A DNA stretch of 64,000 nucleotides from Microbacterium testaceum (GTDB lineage: Bacteria > Actinomycetota > Actinomycetes > Actinomycetales > Microbacteriaceae): positions 1 through 64,000 of the forward strand of contig NZ_JAJGNJ010000002.1 of the NCBI RefSeq assembly GCF_020781835.1, read 5' to 3'. This document shows positions 25,725 to 33,940 of this stretch, piece after piece; position 1 is the stretch's first letter, and the number at the start of each line of letters is the position of its first letter. A program made the translations under genes and the position numbers. The notes beneath the pieces were generated by a model, which did not search any database, had not been told where the DNA came from, and worked only from the letters and a program-made list of their open reading frames with translations.

Positions 25725-26660
25725 ATGACCTCCACCACCACCGGCCCCGCCGCGATCGACGCGCGGGGCGTCGTCAAGAGCTTCGGCTCCGTCCACGCCG
25801 TCCGCGGCGTCGATCTGCGGGTGCAGCCCGGCGAGATCGTGGCGTTCCTCGGCCCGAACGGCGCCGGCAAGACCACGACGATCGACATGATCCTCGGCCT
25901 CACGAACCCCGACGCCGGCTCCATCGAGGTGTTCGGACACACCCCGCGCGGAGCGGTGTCGCGCGGCCTTGTCTCCGCCGTCCTGCAGACCGGGGGTCTC
26001 CTGAAAGACCTCACGGTCCGCGAGACGGTCGAGCTCACGGCATCCTTGTTCGCCGAGAAGCGTCCCGTCGACGAAGCGCTGGAGCGGGCTGGCATCCGGG
26101 ATCTGGCGAGCCGCCGCGTCGGACTCTGCTCGGGCGGCGAGCAGCAGCGGCTGCGCTTCGCGATGGCGCTCGTGAGCGATCCAGCGCTGCTGATCCTCGA
26201 TGAACCGACCACCGGCATGGACATCGAGGCGCGCCGGTCGTTCTGGAACGCGATCCGGACGGATGCCGCCCGCGGCCGCACCGTGATGTTCGCGACGCAC
26301 TACCTCGACGAGGCCGACGAGTACGCCGACCGCATCGTGCTGATGAGTCGCGGGCAGATCGTGGCCGACGGGACGACCGCCGAGATCAAGAACCTCGTCT
26401 CGGGTCGGGTCGTGCAGGCGACCATCCCGGATGCCGATCTCGCGGCGTTGGCGTCGCTCGCGGGCGTCGACTCGGTCGAGGTCTCCGGCGAGCGCGTGAC
26501 GCTGCACACGCGGGACTCCGACGCGCTCGCCCGGCACCTGCTCACCGCCACCGCCGCGCGGGATCTCGAGATCACCGCGCAGAAACTCGAGAGCGTGTTC
26601 GTCGCGCTCACCATCGACTCCCCGGCATCCGCCGACGCTGCGAACGGAGCACTCCGATGA
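25725..26660 (+). CDS. ABC transporter ATP-binding protein (drug/antibiotic exporter type)
   Basis: 311 aa. Walker A GPNGAGKT at 43-50, signature CSGGE at 135-139 (usually LSGGQ), Walker B LLILDE at 155-160 and the H-loop in FATHYLDEADEYADR. The C-terminal extension is that of DrrA/CcmA-like exporters. The permease gene overlaps the stop by four bases, and a histidine kinase and response regulator follow, an arrangement typical of antibiotic- or lipid-sensing efflux modules. Confidence 0.92.
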   Translation: MTSTTTGPAAIDARGVVKSFGSVHAVRGVDLRVQPGEIVAFLGPNGAGKTTTIDMILGLTNPDAGSIEVFGHTPRGAVSRGLVSAVLQTGGLLKDLTVRETVELTASLFAEKRPVDEALERAGIRDLASRRVGLCSGGEQQRLRFAMALVSDPALLILDEPTTGMDIEARRSFWNAIRTDAARGRTVMFATHYLDEADEYADRIVLMSRGQIVADGTTAEIKNLVSGRVVQATIPDADLAALASLAGVDSVEVSGERVTLHTRDSDALARHLLTATAARDLEITAQKLESVFVALTIDSPASADAANGALR

Positions 26661-27452
26661 CCGCCATCCGCCTCGATCGCCCCGCACCCGTCCTGGGCGG
26701 CTTCACCCTGACGTATCTGCGGATCGAGCTGGTGCGGAAGCTCCGCAATCCGCGCGCTGTTCTTCACGGTGGCGTTCCCGGTGCTGATGTTCTTCATCGT
26801 CGGGTACCAGTGGCTCGACGAGCCGCTGACGAGCGTTCCGCTGGCCGACGGGGGAGTGTCGGTGGCCGCGTACATCATGGTGTCGATGGCGATGTACGGA
26901 GCGATGATGTCGGCGACCCAGACGGGTGCCGCGGTCGCGGTCGAGCGCGCGCAGGGCTGGACGCGTCAGCTGCGCCTCACCCCGCTCAGCCCGCTCGTCA
27001 ACGTGATTATCAAGCTCGCGGCCGGCATGGTGTTCGGACTCGTCGCCGTGGTCGCAACCTATGTCGTGGCATCCATTTCGGGGGTCGAGTTGTCGGCGGT
27101 GCAGTGGGTCGTCACCGGGGTCGCCGCGTGGTTGCTGGCCGGGGCGGTGTTCACGACGCTCGGACTCATGGTCGGGTACATGGTGCCGGGCGAGAACGTC
27201 GCGCAGATCACGAGCCTCGCGGTGGTGCTGATGTCGTTCCTCGGTGGGCTGTTCTACCCGCTTTCGTCGATGCCCGACTTCCTGCAGACGGTCGGCAAGC
27301 TCACGCCCGTGTACGGCATCGCGCAGCTCGCGCGTGCGCCGTTGACGGGGGATGCCTTCGACCTCGGCGCCCTGATCAACGCGGTGGTGTGGCTCGTGGT
27401 GTTCGTCGCCGGCACGGTGTACTTCTTCCGGCGGGACACGCGGCGTTCGTGA
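26657..27452 (+). pseudogene. ABC transporter permease with frameshift near 26751-26760
   Basis: The start MTAIRLDRPAPVLGGFTLTYLRIELVRKLRNPR is in the frame of the ATG at 26657, but the family continuation FFTVAFPVLMFFIVGYQW and all later membrane segments are in the next frame, open from about 26757 to 27452. The break lies in a CGCGCGC tract (26751-26757), where loss or gain of bases by slippage is likely. Joined, the product would be an about 264-aa ABC-2 permease with six spans. Either the gene is inactivated or the base call is wrong; the intact remainder favours a recent event or an error. Confidence 0.85.
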
Positions 27453-28582
27453 GCCGCCCTATCGTGAACGACATGGACGAGACGACCGGCCCGGGGCGCG
27501 TGCGCGCTTCGGGCCGCCGCTCGTTCACGCGCGGGTGGTTCATCGGCGGCGGACTCTCGCTGATCTGGACCGTTCCCACGCTGCTGTCGGTCTGGGAGGT
27601 CCCCCACCTCGGAGCGAACCTCGTCGGCACGGCCATCGTCGTGGTGTTCGCGGCGGTGTTCCTCGCGAGCGTGCCGTTCGCACGCCGAACTCCCGCGAGC
27701 TGGCAGAGGGTGATCCCCGCCGCGGTGATGTTCGCACTGAGCCTGGGCCTGGCCCCGCTCATCGGCGACGACGTGCGGTGGATGTGGACGTTCATCGGCG
27801 TCGCGATCGCGGTGTCGAACATCGGGCGGCGACCCACCTGGATTCTCGTGCTGCCGCTGAGCGCCCTGTCGTTCGCGGTGGGGGAGTGGACCGGCGCCGA
27901 CACCTTCACGAGCTTCCTGAACTCGGCGATCATCCTGTCCGTCTCGGTCATGATGCTGAGCTTCATCGAGAACATCACGACGCTCGAGCGGCTTCGCACC
28001 GCTCAGGAGCAGGTCGCCGAACTCGCCGCCGAGCGGGAGCGCAGCCGGGTCGCGCGCGACGTACACGACATCCTCGGCCACTCGCTGACCGTGATCACGG
28101 TGAAGGCCGAGCTGGCCGGACGACTGATGGATGCCGGCTCCCCGGCCGCCCGCGACGAGGTGGCGCAGATCGAGCAGCTGTCGCGCGGCGCGCTGGCCGA
28201 CGTCCGCGCCACGGTGCACGGGTATAGAGGCGTGAGCATCAGCGGCGAGCTCGCCGCGGCCCGCGCGGCGCTGGAGAGCGCCGGGGTTGCGGCCGAGCTG
28301 CCCGGGTCGACGGATCAGGTGCCGTCGGACCGGCGTGAACTCGCGGGGTGGGTGGTCCGCGAGGCGGTGACGAACGTGGTGCGGCACGCCGAGGCATCCG
28401 TGTGCCGGGTGTCGCTGGACGCGCGGTCGGTGGAGGTTGCGGATGACGGGCGCGGGCCGTCTGATGCGCCGTCGTCCGGCTCGGGACTGTCGGGGCTGCG
28501 CGAGCGCGTGGAGACGGCGGGTGGCCGCACGACCGTGGGGCCCAGCGACCTCGGCGGATTCCGTGTGAGGGTGACGTGGTGA
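27449..28582 (+). CDS. sensor histidine kinase (NarL-type, HisKA_3)
   Basis: About 377 aa if the GTG at 27449, overlapping the permease stop (GTGA), is used; GTG 27464 and ATG 27473 are alternatives. Several membrane spans occupy the first 170 residues, then the dimerisation box RVARDVHDILGHSLTVITVKAELA with phospho-His near residue 206, and the ATPase motifs VREAVTNVVRHAEA and GSGLSGLRERVE. It probably senses a compound exported by the adjacent ABC system. Confidence 0.9.
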   Translation: MSRPIVNDMDETTGPGRVRASGRRSFTRGWFIGGGLSLIWTVPTLLSVWEVPHLGANLVGTAIVVVFAAVFLASVPFARRTPASWQRVIPAAVMFALSLGLAPLIGDDVRWMWTFIGVAIAVSNIGRRPTWILVLPLSALSFAVGEWTGADTFTSFLNSAIILSVSVMMLSFIENITTLERLRTAQEQVAELAAERERSRVARDVHDILGHSLTVITVKAELAGRLMDAGSPAARDEVAQIEQLSRGALADVRATVHGYRGVSISGELAAARAALESAGVAAELPGSTDQVPSDRRELAGWVVREAVTNVVRHAEASVCRVSLDARSVEVADDGRGPSDAPSSGSGLSGLRERVETAGGRTTVGPSDLGGFRVRVTW

Positions 28583-29184
28583 TCCGACTTCTCATCGCCG
28601 ACGACCAGGCGCTCGTCCGCGGGGCCCTGGCCGCGCTGCTTGGTCTGGAGCCCGACATCGAGGTCGTTGCCCAGGTCGGCCGCGGCGACGAGGTGGTCGA
28701 GGCCGCGCGTACGTCCGAGGCGACCGTGGCGCTGCTCGACATCGAGATGCCGGGCATCGACGGAATCGCCGCCGCGTCATTGTTGCGAACGCAGGTTCCC
28801 GGATGCCGCGCCCTCATCGTCACGACCTTCGGCCGGCCGGGCTATCTGGCGCGTGCCATGCAGGCCGGGGCTTCGGGGTTCGTCGTGAAGGACACGCCCG
28901 CGGCGGAATTGGCTGATGCGGTGCGGCGGGTGTCGCAGGGGCTGCGAGTTGTCGACCCTGTCTTGGCGGCGGAGTCGCTGGCGCAGGGCGATTCGCCGCT
29001 CACCGAGCGTGAGACCGACGTGTTGGCCGCGGCCCGCGCCGGAGGGTCGATCGCCGATATCGCGCGGATGGTTCACCTGTCCGAGGGCACGGTGAAGAAT
29101 CACCCGTCCAGCGCGATCGGGAAGACCGGCGGGCGGAATCGCGCGGATGCCGTGCGGGTGGCGGTGGAGCGGGGGTGGCTGTGA
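28579..29184 (+). CDS. response regulator, NarL/FixJ family
   Basis: About 201 aa. Receiver domain with acceptor Asp54 (LLDIEMPGIDG) and LuxR-type helix-turn-helix (LTERETDVLAAARAGGSIADIARMVHLSEGTVKNHPSSAIGKTGGRN). The GTG start overlaps the kinase stop. Oddity: relatives nearly always read VKNHLSSAIGKTGARN; here Pro replaces Leu in the DNA recognition helix and Gly replaces Ala, which may impair binding. Like the frameshifted permease, this hints at decay of the operon. Confidence 0.88.
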   Translation: MIRLLIADDQALVRGALAALLGLEPDIEVVAQVGRGDEVVEAARTSEATVALLDIEMPGIDGIAAASLLRTQVPGCRALIVTTFGRPGYLARAMQAGASGFVVKDTPAAELADAVRRVSQGLRVVDPVLAAESLAQGDSPLTERETDVLAAARAGGSIADIARMVHLSEGTVKNHPSSAIGKTGGRNRADAVRVAVERGWL

Positions 29185-29231
29185 GGTACGGACGGTCGCA
29201 GTGACGTGCCGTGACGAAAGGACGACTATTA

Positions 29232-29357
29232 CGAGCACAGCCGTGCAACCTCCGTTCGGCGTGACGACGCGAGATCCCGTCATTTCGTCGGAGCCGAAGA
29301 ACGTGAAGATGAATGGACTGTCGATCGTGACGTTGTTCGCCTACGCGACGACGGCTA
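29232..29357 (+). pseudogene. remnant of a small membrane-protein gene cut by the IS element
   Basis: After a GAAAGGACGACT ribosome-binding-like stretch the frame reads ITSTAVQPPFGVTTRDP then VKMNGLSIVTLFAYATT, but begins with ATT where ATG would be expected. The hydrophobic MNGLSIVTLFAY segment resembles the start of DUF4190-like small membrane proteins. The frame runs into the IS element at 29358, and the sequence beyond the element does not restore a recognisable protein. I call it a decayed, IS-interrupted gene with modest confidence. Confidence 0.4.
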
Positions 29358-29404
29358 GGGCGTGTCTCGTAACTTTCGGGTGATCGTCGTCTGAGACTTG
29401 GGGT

Positions 29405-29764
29405 GTGTCGCGTACTCAAGTTCTCTCGGACGTTGCGTGGGCTCGGATCGAGCCGTTGATGCCGAAGGCGTCGCCGAAGGGTGGGCGGCCCTTCAGTGAT
29501 CACCGGCCGATCGTGGAGGGCATCATCTGGCGCTTCCGGACCGGCTCGCCATGGAGGGATGTGCCAGCTGAGTTCGGTCCCTGGCAGACGGTGTGGCGTC
29601 GTCACAGCGAGTTGAGCAAGGACGGCACCTGGGACAGGATCCATGCCGAACTGCTCGCCGACGCGGACACTGCGGGCGAGTTGGTGTGGGATGTGAGCGT
29701 GGACTCCACGGTGAACCGTGCGCATCAGCACGCGACGAACCTCCCTCGCGACACAGGGGGCTGA
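29405..29764 (+). CDS. IS5-family transposase, OrfA part
   Basis: 119 aa from a GTG. It carries the DUF4096 DNA-binding region (SDVAWARIEPLMPKASPKGGRPFSDHRPIVEGIIWRFRTGSPWRDVP) and the first catalytic Asp in DVSVDSTVNRAHQHA. The frame stops at a TGA directly after a GGGGG run, where a +1 ribosomal shift would continue into OrfB. Confidence 0.9.
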   Translation: MSRTQVLSDVAWARIEPLMPKASPKGGRPFSDHRPIVEGIIWRFRTGSPWRDVPAEFGPWQTVWRRHSELSKDGTWDRIHAELLADADTAGELVWDVSVDSTVNRAHQHATNLPRDTGG

Positions 29765-30290
29765 ATCGAATTACAGGAATCCACGCGAAGAGCCGCCCGA
29801 TCATGCGATCGGCCGGTCACGGGGCGGATTGTCGACGAAGATCCATCACCTCGTCGATGGCAAGGGCGGTCCGCTGGTCGTGCTCGTCGGCCCCGGGCAG
29901 GCCGGTGACGCACCGATGTTCCCGATCCTGATGAGCCACCTCCGCGTCGCCCGCCGCGGGCCCGGCAGACCCCGCACCAGACCCGACCGCGTCCGCGGCG
30001 ACAAGGCCTACTCGTCTCGCGCTATCCGGCAGCACCTGCGCGATCGCGACATCGTCTCGGTCATCCCCGAGCCCTCCGACCAGCAAGGGCACCGCAAGCG
30101 ACGCGGCTCCCGCGGCGGCCGACCCGTGACCTACGACCGCCACGACTACAAGGGCCGCAACGTCGTCGAACGCGGTTTCAACGAAGACAAGCAATGGCGG
30201 GGCCTGGCCACCCGCTACGACAAACTCGCCCGCAACTACCGCGGCGGAGCAGTCCTGAGAGCCATCACCATCTGGCTCAAACGGTTATGA
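29718..30290 (+). CDS. IS5-family transposase, OrfB part
   Basis: Open frame of about 190 codons in the +1 frame relative to OrfA. It supplies the rest of the DDE domain: second Asp in RGDKAYSS and the Glu in NVVERGFNEDKQWRGLATRYDKLARNYRG. OrfA and OrfB together form the complete transposase through frameshifting near 29755-29761. No disabling mutation is visible, so the element may still be active. Confidence 0.85.
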   Translation: MRISTRRTSLATQGAESNYRNPREEPPDHAIGRSRGGLSTKIHHLVDGKGGPLVVLVGPGQAGDAPMFPILMSHLRVARRGPGRPRTRPDRVRGDKAYSSRAIRQHLRDRDIVSVIPEPSDQQGHRKRRGSRGGRPVTYDRHDYKGRNVVERGFNEDKQWRGLATRYDKLARNYRGGAVLRAITIWLKRL

Positions 30291-30395
30291 GACACGCCCT
30301 AGGGGCCTACCGTGTGCGGGGAACGACCGGAGCCGGCCACGTGATTGAGCTTCATTGCCTACCCGCCCGCACGTTCGCCCTGGCACGATGAGGGC

Positions 30396-31235
30396 ATGAC
30401 GCTAATCGTCGGAGTAGTCGAACCGAGAACCGGTGCCGTGTATCTCGCTGGAGACACGAAGGTCACGTGGGACAGCGATACGACACGATCGCGAAAGATC
30501 TACACGCAGCCGGTACTCAAGATCATCCGGCTGTCCGAGGACCTCGCAGTGGGCTACGCGGGGATGGGCCCGGACACACTTGCTCACGAGGTGGCGAAGC
30601 TCCGAGACTTGGATCTCCAAGGTGTATTAAGCGGGCTTGAGAAGATCAGCGGAGCCACTTTCATCCTCGCCGGGCGGAACCCGGGTCGCCTATGGAAAAT
30701 TCTTGACGGTGAGTGGGCGGAAGTCACCAAAGAAGGCGTAGTAATTGCGGGTCAAGACGAACAGATCAATGGCACGACTGTTTTCGAGATCGTCAGGTCT
30801 CGCATGCTTGACTTCCCAAACGATGACGCCGGAGTGCGACTCATGTCGACGATGCAGCACGTGATCCAGTTCGTGAAGCCGAGCTCCATTGGGGGCTTGC
30901 TCGTGATGATCTCCGCGACGAACGTCGAGGGCTTCCGCTACGACATGACTCCTTCAACGAGCTTCGAGGCGATCTACGAGGGAGTGATCACAGAGCGTCC
31001 GCTTAGTTTTCATACGCTGCCGGGCACTGAAGATACCCCTGGGGCGCTGGGGCTCTGGATCGAGAATTCCGGTACCGGGCTCATGTTCAAGGACGGTGAA
31101 CCTGACGTCCGACATGAACTGCGGGTTGCCTCCGAGGCTCAGTTCGTGGAGGAGGCGAGGGAATCGTTCGGTCAGTCGCTGCTTCTACCACCCAAGGATG
31201 CGATGAGCGAGGTGATCCGCCAACTCTCCGGCTAA
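30396..31235 (+). CDS. lone HslV/proteasome-like Ntn-hydrolase
   Basis: 279 aa. The first 60 residues align by eye with HslV: M-T-LIVGVVEP..GAVYLAGD with Thr2 exposed after Met removal as candidate nucleophile, Asp20 at the place of HslV Asp17, and VLKIIRL with Lys42 at the place of Lys33, followed by LAVGYAG. Further on ATFILAGRNPGRLWKILDGEWAEV and GVVIAGQD fit the proteasome-beta pattern of a product strand and GSG-like turn. About 100 extra C-terminal residues are unlike HslV. No ATPase partner (HslU, ARC/Mpa) is nearby. It lies between an IS and restriction genes, so a role in defence is possible but unproven. Confidence 0.65.
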   Translation: MTLIVGVVEPRTGAVYLAGDTKVTWDSDTTRSRKIYTQPVLKIIRLSEDLAVGYAGMGPDTLAHEVAKLRDLDLQGVLSGLEKISGATFILAGRNPGRLWKILDGEWAEVTKEGVVIAGQDEQINGTTVFEIVRSRMLDFPNDDAGVRLMSTMQHVIQFVKPSSIGGLLVMISATNVEGFRYDMTPSTSFEAIYEGVITERPLSFHTLPGTEDTPGALGLWIENSGTGLMFKDGEPDVRHELRVASEAQFVEEARESFGQSLLLPPKDAMSEVIRQLSG

Positions 31236-31435
31236 GGCACTGCTAGCCGATGGCGCGGGGTCGGACGCTGTTGGGTGGGACTCGTCCAGCGCACCGACTC
31301 ACTGGCGTGGACGCCCAGCGGATTCTTGTCAACCACTCCGCCGCGCTTGGCGCTGGGACAATCCCGTAGTCGGTGTAGGCAGCGCCGAATGGGCTCGTCT
31401 CGTAGGCTTTCGACTTCCACGGCAAGCCTGGCCCG

Positions 31436-32863
31436 CTACTCTTTAGGCACCTCGGCGAGTTGAGGTCGTTTCCTGCGCAACGCCCCTACCGCGAACTGAT
31501 GCAGTTCGGCCCGTAGTCCCGCTGGACCCTTTGCGCGATAGTTCGCCAACGACTGGCCGTCAAGTAGCACTATCTGGATTGCGGTCGCCTCGGCCGCCTC
31601 CCGAGCGTAGGCGACGACCGACTTTGCAAAGACCCCGGTAGTGAGAATGATAACTACCTGCGCACGCAACAGCGTGGCCATACCGATCTCTTTCGCGAGC
31701 ACCGACAGAGACACCGGCGCCACTTGGTTCTTGCACTGGAACAGCCACCGAGTGAAATGGAGATGTGCGCCCTCGGCGACGAGGTCGACTTCTGCGCCGC
31801 CGGTCTGCGCGCTGCGCAGCCGCATTTCGGCGGGTATCAGCCCGACATCAGCAGCCACCCGAAGTGCAAGCAACTCCAGTGCGACACCCTTCTTTCCGGT
31901 GTCGGCTGAGCCCAGGTCCGCGAGAATGCTGTCCGTCGAACGGTTCAACTCCGCCTGCAGGTCTGCCGGAACGTCTCCGAGCTCGAGGCCGTCGATGAGC
32001 CCGACATCGAGGTCCAGCGCGCGCTGGGTGAGTTGAACGGTCCCCCCCTTGCCTCCCCGCCCGGCTTCCTTGAGCGTCCTCTCGATGAAGCCAGCGGCGA
32101 CGAGAGGCTCATAGATCTGCTTGCCGACAAGCCCCGCGTTGAACTCGATACCTCGCTGTCGAAGGAGTTCGAGGACTTCAGCCGATTGAGCCGCCGTACG
32201 GTTGCCGAGGCCTCTCACTCTCAGGACTTCAACTACTGCCCGCTGTGGAGGTGTGAGACCCCGCCAGCTTCGAACCTCTTCTGGAGTGGCACCACCCAAC
32301 TCCAGAAGAATCTGGTGATCGACATTCCAGTACATGTCGACAACCCCCGAGGGCTCAAGCCACTGTCGCAGCTTGCCCGCGTATGAACTATTGGTCGACA
32401 CCTGGTACCCGCGAGACCGCAACTCATCGTCTATCTGCCTCTTTGTAACGGCACCATCGCGCGACCGCACGTCAAGAGCGATTTGGAGCAACTCCATCCC
32501 ATAGCGTTCACGAAGGAGGAAGCTGGTGAACAATCGGTGCCCATCGGCAGGCTCAGCCGCGAAGGTGAGCATTTTGGAGCCCAACTCCGTGAGCACCAAC
32601 GGGTCGCGTGGTGAATCAAGGAGGCCGTACTGCTGCATACCAGTGACGACGTTGTTGGCGCGTTTCCGTTGCTGATCGAGTTGAGCGTTCGGGTCGTGCG
32701 CACGTTTCTCAGCGGAGGTCGCAAACCACCTGCTGCGTATCCACTCGACAACTTGCGCTCGATCCCCCTTCACTCCGTCGATGTGTTTGAGGATCTCGAA
32801 CACAGCGTCGGGAGAACCCAGCTGACCTGGCGTGAACTCATTGGGAGCGGGAAGCTTCGGCAC
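31436..32863 (-). CDS. restriction endonuclease, Mrr-like PD-(D/E)XK
   Basis: 475 aa. The C-terminal part contains a nuclease core: helix KKGVALELLALRVAADVGL with Glu330, GGAEVDLV with Asp360 and FQCKNQ with the QxK pair (376-378), as in Mrr-type enzymes; a following strand AQVVIILTTGVFAKSV also fits. The N-terminal 300 residues contain several winged-helix-like segments likely to read DNA. The start is four bases after the stop of the first cytosine methyltransferase, so it is co-transcribed with both methylases and is probably the cognate nuclease. Confidence 0.8.
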   Translation of the reverse strand: MPKLPAPNEFTPGQLGSPDAVFEILKHIDGVKGDRAQVVEWIRSRWFATSAEKRAHDPNAQLDQQRKRANNVVTGMQQYGLLDSPRDPLVLTELGSKMLTFAAEPADGHRLFTSFLLRERYGMELLQIALDVRSRDGAVTKRQIDDELRSRGYQVSTNSSYAGKLRQWLEPSGVVDMYWNVDHQILLELGGATPEEVRSWRGLTPPQRAVVEVLRVRGLGNRTAAQSAEVLELLRQRGIEFNAGLVGKQIYEPLVAAGFIERTLKEAGRGGKGGTVQLTQRALDLDVGLIDGLELGDVPADLQAELNRSTDSILADLGSADTGKKGVALELLALRVAADVGLIPAEMRLRSAQTGGAEVDLVAEGAHLHFTRWLFQCKNQVAPVSLSVLAKEIGMATLLRAQVVIILTTGVFAKSVVAYAREAAEATAIQIVLLDGQSLANYRAKGPAGLRAELHQFAVGALRRKRPQLAEVPKE

Positions 32864-32866
32864 CAG

Positions 32867-33940
32867 TCAGGCCGCTTTCCGCTCCGAGGTCATCTCCTGC
32901 ACATGTGCCGCCAACTGAGTTCCGAGCGCGTTCGCCAGCTTGGGGGGCACCGCGTTTCCTACCTGACGCCACTGCTGCTCAACGTTTCCTGCCAGAAACC
33001 AGTTATCCGGGAATGTCTGAATGCGTTTGACTTCCTCGATGCGCAGAATCCGGCTCCTCCAGTGAAACGGGCCCATGTTATTTGAGCGCCGTGCCTGAAT
33101 TGTCCACGAAGGCATGTCTGGGCTGAGCTTCAGAAGAAACGACCAATACCGTTTGCGCCACTCGAACTGTGGATCTGGATGGCCGCGTTTTGCAGTGAAG
33201 AAGAGATAGTTCTCGCCTGGAGGGATCTGCTTCAGCAGGTCCCGATGTTTCCCTCCAGCAACGTGCCCCTCATCAGAGGCATTCTCTTCCGTGTCAAGAT
33301 CCGCAAGAACTGAGCCCGCGGTCGCCCAGGGTCGAAGAACACCTTCGACCGAAGGGTCTGCGTGTGTCGGACTCGGCCAGACGAAGCCGTGACCAAGTGT
33401 TCCAACGATGAAGAATCGCTGGCGAACCTGCGGAACACCATAGTCGGCTGCGTTCAGGACCCGATATTCACAGCGATAGCCGTAACTCTCTGCGGTCGCG
33501 ATGATGTGCTCAAGTGTTTCTCTGTGCACCTTGAACGCCATGCCTGCAACGTTCTCGAGCAGGAACGTCTTCGGGCGAAGCCAGCGAAGAGTCTCCAGGT
33601 AACCAGTGATGGTCACTTCTCCGATTGGATCCTCCATCGCGCGCGGTTTGTCCGTGCGATAGAACCTGCTCTTTGAGAACGGCGGGCAAGGCGGACCGCC
33701 GACGAGCAAGTCCACATCCTCGAGCTTTGCCACACCCACCATGTCGGTGACTCTCTGCTGAGTGAAGTCCGAGATGCTGCCGTTGAAGAATGCCGTCTCT
33801 GGGAAATTCTGCTCATGACTCTTGGCGGCGTAAATGTCAGTGTCAACCGCTGCAATGATCTCGAACCCGGCATCCCTCATTCCGAGGTCGAGCCCGCCTG
33901 CTCCAGAGAAAAGGCTCACAGCACGCATTGGCGTGTTCAT
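32867..33940 (-). CDS. DNA cytosine-5 methyltransferase (first of two)
   Basis: 357 aa. Motif I FSGAGGLDLG (11-20), motif IV GGPPCPPFSKS with catalytic Cys85, motif VI LLENV (128-131), motif VIII QVRQRFF and motif X GNAVPPKLANALG are all present. The target-recognition region between VIII and IX is about 130 aa. Its ATG overlaps the stop of the second methyltransferase (ATGA). Its C-terminal half is clearly similar to that of the neighbour (IPPG.NY.F...GHP.P.FE), which implies duplication. Confidence 0.95.
   Translation of the reverse strand: MNTPMRAVSLFSGAGGLDLGMRDAGFEIIAAVDTDIYAAKSHEQNFPETAFFNGSISDFTQQRVTDMVGVAKLEDVDLLVGGPPCPPFSKSRFYRTDKPRAMEDPIGEVTITGYLETLRWLRPKTFLLENVAGMAFKVHRETLEHIIATAESYGYRCEYRVLNAADYGVPQVRQRFFIVGTLGHGFVWPSPTHADPSVEGVLRPWATAGSVLADLDTEENASDEGHVAGGKHRDLLKQIPPGENYLFFTAKRGHPDPQFEWRKRYWSFLLKLSPDMPSWTIQARRSNNMGPFHWRSRILRIEEVKRIQTFPDNWFLAGNVEQQWRQVGNAVPPKLANALGTQLAAHVQEMTSERKAA

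Larger units (their letters stand above)
29358..30299 (+). mobile_element. IS5-family (IS427-like) insertion sequence, 942 bp
   Basis: Terminal inverted repeats GGGCGTGTCTCGTAAC (29358) and the complement of GTTATGAGACACGCCC (ending 30299) differ at one base. The flanks read ggCTAG|ggcg and cgcc|CTAGggg, so a target duplication of TA or CTAG is seen, typical for the IS427 group. The inside holds two overlapping transposase frames. It sits at the left border of the AT-richer restriction island. Confidence 0.9.

Noticed and set aside
29755..29764. Transposase gene called a pseudogene because of its frame break
   Set aside because: Two-frame transposases with a shift at a homopolymer are normal for this IS group and all catalytic residues are present.
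30396..31235. HslUV protease system
   Set aside because: No HslU or other AAA unfoldase gene is nearby and the protein is about 100 residues longer than HslV, so only a fold-level relation is proposed.
31243..31425. 60-aa minus-strand frame between the Ntn-hydrolase and the nuclease genes
   Set aside because: No ribosome binding site, no recognisable sequence, and an overlapping frame of similar length on the same strand; could be gene debris but cannot be supported.
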